From CAYTYZ01 sp964442385 (lineage in GTDB: Bacteria; Patescibacteriota; Microgenomatia; UBA12405), in contig CAYTYZ010000008.1 in assembly GCA_964442385.1 (NCBI GenBank), positions 1 to 53,184 on the forward strand: DNA of 53,184 nt, in the 5' to 3' direction. Made by a program: the position numbers and the translations under genes. The number at the start of each line of letters is the position of its first letter. Positions within the stretch are counted from its first letter, which is position 1. The notes beneath the pieces were generated by a model, which saw only the letters and a program-made list of their open reading frames with translations, made no database searches and had not been told where the DNA came from. Positions 31,691-37,081 of this stretch are shown here, piece after piece.

Positions 31691-32026
31691 TTAGATGTTA
31701 TGAAATTGGCCGACAAGGGTACCTTTATTGATAAGTGACCTTGCCTGGACGGTGCCAATTATGGCGGCTCCTTCCTGGATTTCAACTTCGCCGGCATTGA
31801 TGAAATTGGCCAGCACGATTCTCCCTTCGCAGACCACAAGGTCCCTACCTTGCAGATCATAGGTATAATGACCGTCCATGGTTTCCGTGATCCCAAAGTA
31901 GTTGGTGTCTCCGACGCCGATTGTCCTTCGAATAACCACGAATCTCTTCAGGGGATGATCGGGGGGGATAGGTTCAAGAGGAACCGTGGGGAAAAGGCTT
32001 GTCTGAATCGAAGTATTGAGTGCCAT
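31691..32026 (-). CDS. Bactofilin-like beta-helix protein 1
   Basis: 111 residues. The C-terminal half has the short beta-strand/turn repeats of polymer-forming bactofilins (GRIVLANFINAGEVEIQEGA, then AIIGTVQARSLINKGTLVGQ). The N-terminal half is longer than usual and ends in a small beta domain. The ATG is set by a strong SD (AAGGAG) 8 nt upstream; a reading 105 nt longer is excluded by it. Bactofilins assemble into filaments that shape or organise the envelope. A second, smaller member lies at 35514, on the other side of the small-protein array. Confidence 0.6.
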   Translation of the reverse strand: MALNTSIQTSLFPTVPLEPIPPDHPLKRFVVIRRTIGVGDTNYFGITETMDGHYTYDLQGRDLVVCEGRIVLANFINAGEVEIQEGAAIIGTVQARSLINKGTLVGQFHNI

Positions 32027-32085
32027 GGTAGTTCTCCTTATTGTTTGAATGAATCGAACTTTAGTACACGGCAAACTATTGCTTG

Positions 32086-32127
32086 CTGTGGTACGCAAAA
32101 GCCAAAACTGGACTTTGCGTACCACAG
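32086..32127 (-). promoter_or_regulatory. 14-bp perfect hairpin in the bactofilin 1 leader
   Basis: CTGTGGTACGCAAA and its exact complement enclose a 14-nt loop. On the minus strand a TAAATT hexamer lies 7 nt before the stem, so the predicted +1 coincides with the first stem base. It would shield the 5' end of the bactofilin mRNA. The rest of the roughly 310-bp gap between 32026 and 32341 holds the two divergent promoters and no gene. Confidence 0.55.
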
Positions 32128-32280
32128 ACAAAATAATTTAAGTAGCTTCGTATGTAAAAGGACAAAAACAAGATACTAGATGCAATATCTAGATATTGTT
32201 TACTTATTACACTTGATGCGTAATTAGTAAGTATAGCAGAAAAGTGACTAAATGTTAATATTATAGGGCGGAAACACTTG

Positions 32281-32340
32281 TGATATACTTGGCCGGTGGA
32301 TTAAAAACCCACTAAAATTGGTTCTTTAAAAAGGAGAAGT
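32281..32340 (+). promoter_or_regulatory. Extended -10 promoter and leader of the small-protein array
   Basis: TGATATACT is a perfect extended -10 (TGnTATACT). The predicted +1 at about 32296 opens a hairpin GTGG/CCAC, followed by GGTTCTTTAAAAAGGAG, which holds the SD. A nearly identical GGTTCTTT...AAGGAG leader recurs before the fourth array gene at 33243. Confidence 0.55.
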
Positions 32341-32607
32341 ATGGCAAAAAAAAAGAAACGAAAGTCTGAAAAGGTTTACAAAGCAGCCGTGAAGAAGTGG
32401 CGCAAAAAGCGCGACATGGAACCTGAAAAGGTAGTTCTTGCTCTTATTGCACACACCAAAAAAACTCAAGGAGATATTTTGGTGGAAGAGGGGCCAATTG
32501 TTGTTGAAGCTGCAATTTGCGCTCTTGCCTTGGAGTTTCCAGAAATGGGCTTTGAGAAATGGAAAATTGGGGGTAAGCTTTATCCTCAGTTGAAAGTCAT
32601 GATGTAA
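32341..32607 (+). CDS. Array protein A (first of four paralogues)
   Basis: 88 residues: a very basic N-terminus (MAKKKKRKSEK) and then the family core, V-Y-x3-A-x3-W near residue 13, a central amphipathic helix, EAAICALALEFPEMGFEKWK and a final GGKLY. It is the most diverged copy: the RPE-x-K motif reads RDMEPEK, and the usual YDxA is absent because the protein ends early. No known family. SD AAGGAG 4 nt before the ATG. Positive charge suggests RNA, DNA or membrane contact. Confidence 0.65.
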   Translation: MAKKKKRKSEKVYKAAVKKWRKKRDMEPEKVVLALIAHTKKTQGDILVEEGPIVVEAAICALALEFPEMGFEKWKIGGKLYPQLKVMM

Positions 32608-32621
32608 GGAGGAAAGAAGAA

Positions 32622-32933
32622 ATGGAAAACGATAAAAAAGATCCCACGTCTGTATACATGACCGCAATAGCTCGATATGAAGATAGACCAGAAATGAAGA
32701 TCAAGAGGATTGTTTTTGAACTGATTTATTATGTGGTACGAAAGTATCTTGGTAAGGCAATTGACTTTTCTATTCAAGCATATGACGCAGGAATTGAAGG
32801 CTTGTGCACCGAGTTTCCTGATGTTGGTTACGAGAATTGGAAACAGCGTGGCAAGTTCTATGATGAGGCCAAGAACACAATTATTACCAGGGCAAACGAA
32901 CTGAATGAAGCCGCGTCTAGGATGAAGGAGTAA
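32622..32933 (+). CDS. Array protein B (paralogue)
   Basis: 103 residues. The family core is clear: SVYMTAIARYEDRPEMKIKR near the start, then AYDAGIEGLCTEFPDVGYEN, WKQRGKFYDEA and a charged helical tail. Most alike copy C. Probably all-helical and soluble; no signal peptide, no membrane segment, no catalytic motif. SD GGAGG upstream, 14 bp after gene A. No known family. Confidence 0.7.
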   Translation: MENDKKDPTSVYMTAIARYEDRPEMKIKRIVFELIYYVVRKYLGKAIDFSIQAYDAGIEGLCTEFPDVGYENWKQRGKFYDEAKNTIITRANELNEAASRMKE

Positions 32934-32938
32934 AGAAA

Positions 32939-33241
32939 ATGAACAAAGGCAAGAACCCCCGAACCGTGTACCAGAAAGCTTTGGCGGCATGGAAATTGAG
33001 ACCCGAGATCAAGGTTGAAGCCATGGTAATGGAGATGTTGGATTACATCTATAATGATTTTAAAGACAAAGGCCTAAGTACCGTTCTGGAAGCCTATGAC
33101 ATTGCCATTGAGTCTTTGTGCAAAGAGCTCCCAGGCGTTGGCTACGAGACATGGAAACAAGGTGGAGAGCACTATGATGCAGCCATAAGCAAACTCAAAG
33201 CTAACATGAAACGCTTTGAAGAAGGCCAATCAAGCCGCTAA
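32939..33241 (+). CDS. Array protein C (paralogue)
   Basis: 100 residues with TVYQKALAAWKLRPEIKVEA, then AYDIAIESLCKELPGVGYET, WKQGGEHYDAA and a basic tail. About half of its core positions match protein B. The SD (AGGAG) is inside the last codons of gene B, 5 bp before the start, so translation of B and C is linked. Function unknown. Confidence 0.7.
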   Translation: MNKGKNPRTVYQKALAAWKLRPEIKVEAMVMEMLDYIYNDFKDKGLSTVLEAYDIAIESLCKELPGVGYETWKQGGEHYDAAISKLKANMKRFEEGQSSR

Positions 33242-33270
33242 AGGTTCTTTGGAACAAGGAGAAAGACAAA

Positions 33271-33588
33271 ATGGCCTGGGATTTGGATATTCGTGAAGCA
33301 ACAAGGGTGTACATGGGCGCTTTGGAAAAGTTTGAACGTAGGCCGAAAATAAAGGTGGTCAGATTTGTTGATAACCTGATTATGGCGATCATAGCACGTT
33401 ACCCAGGAGAATCGGATGTTTTCCTGATAAAAGCTTTTGATGCAGCAATAAAGGCACTTTATCTAAAATACCTATATTCACATCATGGATTTGAGTGTTG
33501 GATGCCTGATGGCTATCTATACGAAAAGGCAAAAGAAAAAATTGCCAAGATGTCTGCCGAAAAAAGGGCGGAGAAGTTGAAAGAGTAA
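33271..33588 (+). CDS. Array protein D (paralogue)
   Basis: 105 residues. Core motifs: RVYMGALEKFERRPKIKVVR, AFDAAIKALYLKYLYSHHGF, ECW, GYLYEKAKEK, and a charged tail. It keeps RPxxK, A-F-D-x2-I and G-F-E-x-W but has a small insertion before the latter. Preceded by its own GGTTCTTTGGAACAAGGAG leader (hairpin GGTTC/GAAC plus SD). The stop codon is immediately followed by the 80-bp structured repeat. Confidence 0.68.
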   Translation: MAWDLDIREATRVYMGALEKFERRPKIKVVRFVDNLIMAIIARYPGESDVFLIKAFDAAIKALYLKYLYSHHGFECWMPDGYLYEKAKEKIAKMSAEKRAEKLKE

Positions 33589-33665
33589 GATAGTTTTCCC
33601 CGGAGGGCAACCTCCTTTGTCCGTTATGCGGGCAAACAGCTTTTTGCTGGGGGATTTTTTTTGGA
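33586..33665 (+). repeat. 80-bp structured terminator repeat, copy 1 (after the array)
   Basis: Identical over 80 bp to 35028-35107. An outer stem CCCC/GGGG encloses three small hairpins, GGAGG-GCAA-CCTCC (GNRA tetraloop), CCG-TTATG-CGG and CAGC-TTTTT-GCTG, and is followed by eight T. So the RNA is a four-way junction ending in a U tract. At the least it is a terminator; the elaborate fold suggests more. Confidence 0.8.
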
Positions 33666-33672
33666 CTGAGTC

Positions 33673-33723
33673 TTGTTTTTTTTGTAATTTAATGTTATTA
33701 TATAGGATGTAACTCTAGGTTAC
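33673..33723 (+). promoter_or_regulatory. Promoter and +1 hairpin of the CPBP protease gene
   Basis: TTGTTT (33673-33678), a 17-bp spacer and TATTAT (33696-33701) predict +1 at about 33709. The transcript then starts with the hairpin GTAAC-TCTAG-GTTAC. A leader of about 75 nt with SD AAGGAG follows. Confidence 0.6.
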
Positions 33724-33784
33724 GATTAAAGTACCTTAACATAAGAAAAAACAAAAAGATAAGCCAACCAAAAGGAGTGTCTAA

Positions 33785-35005
33785 ATGTCTACTGCCAACG
33801 TGTCGATGGATGGAAACAAAAGTGCCTTGAAACGTATGGGGTCATGGTCGTTTTTTGGTATTGTGGCCTTGCTCCTGGTCTTTACTTTGACGGGAGGGGT
33901 GCAATACGGAAACCTGCTGAAAAACATAGCAGACTTTTTGACTGGAAATCTGGCTGCGGTTCCAAAAGGTACGCAAGAACCGATGCTTATTTCGGTGTTG
34001 AATATCATAGCCTTGCTACTAATAAACGGGGCCCTAGCATTCGCAATTGGAATCCCAGTTAACAAGAAGCAAAAAAGTCACAATATGGCTGCATTGCAGG
34101 CGCTTTTAGACAAGGGGCCCATGCCTTTGTTTACAGTTGTTTTTTTTGAGGAGCTGATGGCGCGTGGACTTTTTCTGGGATTGGGTACATTGATTTTTAA
34201 AGGAGATATTGCTTTTTATATCCTGTTTTTCCTGGGAAATGCCATATGGGCTTTGATTCATTTGACTAATTATACTGATGAAAAAGAACGCTCCATTCTG
34301 AAAGTTATCCCTCAGTTTATAAGCGGACTGGTTTTCACTTATATCTTTGTGCGATATGGTTTCTTTGTGGCAATTTTGTCTCATTTTCTGTTTAACGTTA
34401 TCCTGATGTCTACCTCAAAAGAGACTATGCCTGACCGTACAACTGTGTTCGGACTGCTGTATTATGGTGGAATTGGGCTAATCTTGCTTTTGGTTGCAAA
34501 TGGGCAGGAAATAAACCTTGGCCAAATCGAGCCCTGGCTTACCAATAAACTGGTGCCACTGGATTCGTTTGGATTTGCACAGTATGCCGTTATCCTGCTG
34601 CTTGTGGAGTGTGCAACAGGTGTTTTGGTCAATGTTCTGCTTCTTGATAAAATGATTCTTTCCAAGGAAACAGAGGAGATTACCAGTAGCGCCTGGATGA
34701 TTATCTTTGCCAGCTTGATTCACATCGGAATTATCCTGGTTGGCAATTGGTTGCTGTCGCTAATTTTTTCTGACCTGGTGACTAGAGCAACGGTTATAGC
34801 AGTATTCCTTTGCTTGACCACGTCCTCTTATAGCGGATCGTCGTTAACAAGAGTATGTTTGGCAAATATCCCATCTACCTTTCTGGTGGTTGTAGCAACA
34901 ACAGTACTGGGGTTTTGGTATGCATTGGGTTTGATAATGCTAATTGTGGCCGTTGGTTTTGTACCACTTTTTGTAGAGAGTAAAATGAAATCTGCTATGC
35001 AATAG
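33785..35005 (+). CDS. CPBP (CAAX-type) intramembrane metalloprotease
   Basis: 406 residues with about 10-12 hydrophobic segments. The CPBP motifs are complete: EELMAR (Glu122, Glu123, Arg127), His159 in WALIHLTN and HFLFN (His200, Asn204). These bind zinc within the membrane and cut substrates near or in the membrane. In bacteria the family includes bacteriocin-processing and immunity proteins. The C-terminal 180 residues are extra membrane helices. SD AAGGAG before the ATG. It carries the same 80-bp end element as the array just upstream, which suggests a joint function. Confidence 0.82.
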   Translation: MSTANVSMDGNKSALKRMGSWSFFGIVALLLVFTLTGGVQYGNLLKNIADFLTGNLAAVPKGTQEPMLISVLNIIALLLINGALAFAIGIPVNKKQKSHNMAALQALLDKGPMPLFTVVFFEELMARGLFLGLGTLIFKGDIAFYILFFLGNAIWALIHLTNYTDEKERSILKVIPQFISGLVFTYIFVRYGFFVAILSHFLFNVILMSTSKETMPDRTTVFGLLYYGGIGLILLLVANGQEINLGQIEPWLTNKLVPLDSFGFAQYAVILLLVECATGVLVNVLLLDKMILSKETEEITSSAWMIIFASLIHIGIILVGNWLLSLIFSDLVTRATVIAVFLCLTTSSYSGSSLTRVCLANIPSTFLVVVATTVLGFWYALGLIMLIVAVGFVPLFVESKMKSAMQ

Positions 35006-35027
35006 CTGATTTCATTTTTTACTAAGT

Positions 35028-35107
35028 TAAGATAGTTTTCCCCGGAGGGCAACCTCCTTTGTCCGTTATGCGGGCAAACAGCTTTTTGCTGGGGGATTTT
35101 TTTTGGA
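35028..35107 (+). repeat. 80-bp structured terminator repeat, copy 2 (after CPBP)
   Basis: Exact second copy of the element at 33586, about 20 bp beyond the protease stop codon. Perfect identity over 80 bp, including loops, points to recent duplication or strong selection on the whole fold. Confidence 0.8.
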
Positions 35108-35202
35108 AAAAATCAAATAATATTTATTCTGACGGTAAAAGCAATTAAAATTGAACTAAGTACAATACTTAAAAAATAGAATTTAGGTTATAATACCGAC
35201 AC

Positions 35203-35275
35203 GGGCATGTAGCTCAGTGGTTAGAGCACTGATCTTATAAGTCAGGGGTCCCTGGTTCGATCCCAGGCATGCCTA
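35203..35275 (+). tRNA. tRNA-Ile (UAU)
   Basis: GGGCATG/CATGCCT acceptor, standard D-arm AGCTCAGTGGTTAGAGC, anticodon stem CTGAT/GTCAG with loop CTTATAA (UAU), T-arm CCTGG-TTCGATC-CCAGG. No encoded CCA. A directly UAU-reading tRNA-Ile is unusual, since bacteria mostly read AUA with a lysidine-modified CAU tRNA. TATAAT lies about 10 bp upstream. Confidence 0.9.
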
Positions 35276-35316
35276 CTTAACTGTAATTCAATAAACAGTT
35301 AAAATATTAAACCAAT

Positions 35317-35390
35317 GGCAAGGTAGCTCAGCTGGTTAGAGCACAGCATTCATAACGCTGAGGTCGCGGGTTCGAGTCCCGCTCTTGCTA
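35317..35390 (+). tRNA. tRNA-Met (CAU), elongator type
   Basis: GGCAAGG/TCTTGCT acceptor (with G-U ends), anticodon loop TTCATAA (CAU) in the typical elongator context CAGCATTCATAACGCTG, T-arm GCGGG-TTCGAGT-CCCGC. No encoded CCA. The last 18 bases and two following are repeated 68 bp downstream. Confidence 0.9.
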
Positions 35391-35460
35391 CACATTATTT
35401 AATTTCACCGCTTCGCGTGTTTCCACCTTCGGCGGACAGGCGAGTCCCGCTCTTGCTACA
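35373..35460 (+). repeat. Direct repeat of the tRNA-Met 3' end
   Basis: CGAGTCCCGCTCTTGCTACA occurs at 35373-35392 (inside and just past the tRNA) and again at 35441-35460. A duplicated tRNA 3' end is the usual scar of integration or excision at a tRNA; the 48 bp in between hold GC-rich remnant sequence only. Confidence 0.6.
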
Positions 35461-35497
35461 AAAAAAAGGCGCAAGCAGGTCTAACCTGTCTTGCGCC
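35460..35497 (-). terminator. Intrinsic terminator of bactofilin 2
   Basis: On the minus strand GGCGCAAG and CTTGCGCC close a stem continued by CAGG/CCTG with one bulge, followed by eight T. It lies 16 bp after the bactofilin 2 stop. Confidence 0.88.
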
Positions 35498-35513
35498 GTA
35501 AGCAAATTGTCAG

Positions 35514-35771
35514 CTAGGAGGAGCTGAACGGGTAATGCGTGCCTTCGTGCACACTGTCAATAATCACAATGTAGGCGTCTGCGTAGATATCACCTACAAC
35601 CTTGGCACCATTCATCAGGGTGACTGTTGGCGCCCTGATGGTACCGATAATGGTAGTGCCCTTTTCAATTATCACCGACTTAGTGGCAGTCAGATCTTGT
35701 TGGTGCGTACCACCATCGTTGAACTCGAGATTCTTGACTCTCCCGCCTACTATGCTGTTCGAACCGCTCAT
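35514..35771 (-). CDS. Bactofilin-like beta-helix protein 2
   Basis: 85 residues, largely beta-helix repeats: ATKSVIIEKGTTIIGTIRAP and TVTLMNGAKVVGDIYADA. The start is an ATG with SD AGGAGG 6 nt upstream. Shorter than typical bactofilins (about 100-180 residues) but with the core intact. Together with the copy at 31691 it brackets the array/CPBP locus; both point leftward and have hairpin leaders. Confidence 0.6.
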   Translation of the reverse strand: MSGSNSIVGGRVKNLEFNDGGTHQQDLTATKSVIIEKGTTIIGTIRAPTVTLMNGAKVVGDIYADAYIVIIDSVHEGTHYPFSSS

Positions 35772-35815
35772 TTGGCCTCCTAGTTGGTTGTGAAGGATTT
35801 GACTGTTACTGTCCA

Positions 35816-35834
35816 GCAAAACGCTGAGTTTTGC
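35816..35834 (-). promoter_or_regulatory. Leader hairpin of bactofilin 2
   Basis: GCAAAAC-GCTGA-GTTTTGC, a 7-bp stem about 45 nt before the start codon. Unlike the other leaders, I cannot place the +1 at its base. The likely promoter (TATAAT on the minus strand) is near 35878. Confidence 0.4.
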
Positions 35835-36015
35835 GACAAGTTACAGCCGTAGTGCACTATTAATGCATTGCTTATTATACTCTATATATTATAAGATGTC
35901 AAGCAAAATATTTATAGCCTATGGCTAAAAGACATTCAGAGAGTCTATTTTAAATAAAATGCTTCGCCAAAAAAATAGAATAGTAACTTGCATGGGGCAA
36001 TTATGACACTTAAAT

Positions 36016-36044
36016 GTGAACTTATTAATAATTCCTGCTATAAT
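36016..36044 (+). promoter_or_regulatory. Promoter of rplY
   Basis: GTGAAC (weak -35), a 17-bp spacer and TATAAT (36039-36044). The ATG is 10 nt beyond the -10, so the leader would be a few bases at most. Confidence 0.55.
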
Positions 36045-36054
36045 CTCAAACATT

Positions 36055-36717
36055 ATGGCTAAGATCACACACAGTCTAAACATCAAAACAAGGGAAATTT
36101 TGGGTAGTAAGGTTCAGACACTTCGTAGAAGTGGCCTAACTCCAAGTAATATTTACGGCAAGGGATTAAAGTCAGTGGCGGTTATGGCAGATTCAAAAGA
36201 ACTGCTAAAAATATTTAACGAAGTGGGTGAGTCTGCTTTGGTGGAAGTAAACCTGGATGATAAGGAAAAGTATCCTGTTTTGTTTAAAAACCCTGCATTT
36301 GACGCTGTAGCAGGAGATTTGATGCATGTGGATATGTACAAGGTTGACATGAAACAAAAAATTACTACCACTATCCCCTTGCACCTGGTAGGTGAGGCAC
36401 CTGCTGTCAAGCAAGGACTACTTCTTATGGAAGTTACCATGGAAATTGAGATTGAATGTTTACCTTCGCAACTACCTGAAAGTATTGAAGTAGACCTAGG
36501 TAAGCTTGAAAAAGTTGATGACATGATTACCGTGGCTAACTTGAACTTGGGTAAGGATATCGAAATTATGACTGAAGCAGACGCTGTAATTGTGAAGGTA
36601 ATTGAAGCTCAACAAGCCGAGGTAGTTGAAGAGGCTCCAAAGGAAGTTGAAGTAATTACAGAAAAGAAAGAAGAATCTACTGAGGCTGGGACAGAAGCTC
36701 CTGCAGAAAAAGCCTAA
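36055..36717 (+). CDS. rplY: 50S ribosomal protein L25/general stress protein Ctc
   Basis: 220 residues in the two-domain form: an L25 RNA-binding domain (about 3-95, with RSGLTPSNIYGKG), a beta-barrel TL5 domain (about 100-185) and an acidic Glu-rich tail. Binds 5S rRNA in the large ribosomal subunit. I start at MAKITHSLNIKTRE because the domain begins there and TATAAT lies 10 nt before it. Its end overlaps the convergent small gene by 41 bp. Confidence 0.93.
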   Translation: MAKITHSLNIKTREILGSKVQTLRRSGLTPSNIYGKGLKSVAVMADSKELLKIFNEVGESALVEVNLDDKEKYPVLFKNPAFDAVAGDLMHVDMYKVDMKQKITTTIPLHLVGEAPAVKQGLLLMEVTMEIEIECLPSQLPESIEVDLGKLEKVDDMITVANLNLGKDIEIMTEADAVIVKVIEAQQAEVVEEAPKEVEVITEKKEESTEAGTEAPAEKA

Positions 36718-37081
36718 TATCTTGCCTTATTGGATCGTAGTTTTTAGCTATTATCAAATGCTTTTTAGCGTTTTCTTTGTCACCAAGCTTAAGGTATAAT
36801 GCGGCTACTTGAACATGCAGGTCGGCATTTTGATTGGTCAAAGACAAAAGTCTTTGAATTTTTACTTCGTGATATTCTGGATAATTAGCTTCTTTGATGG
36901 ATTTGACAATTTTTTTATCTAAAGTGCGTTCTATATCTCTGGCTTCTTCCCAATTCTTATCAGCAATGGCATTGTAAAGCCCAACATAGCGATAAAAAAC
37001 GGCGTCCCCCTGGGAAAAATTTGTGGTTAAGATATAAATAAAACCAAGAACTAAAATTAAGCTAAGGATTTTTCTGGCCAT
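36677..37081 (-). CDS. Membrane-anchored TPR-like small protein
   Basis: 134 residues: an N-terminal membrane segment (ILSLILVLGFIYILTTNF) and a helical part with one clear TPR-like unit near the end (HVQVAALYLKLGDKENAKKH). Likely tethered at the outer face of the membrane and binding another protein. It overlaps the end of valS by 25 bp and is co-transcribed with it. Specific role unknown. Confidence 0.6.
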   Translation of the reverse strand: MARKILSLILVLGFIYILTTNFSQGDAVFYRYVGLYNAIADKNWEEARDIERTLDKKIVKSIKEANYPEYHEVKIQRLLSLTNQNADLHVQVAALYLKLGDKENAKKHLIIAKNYDPIRQDIRLFLQELLSQPQ

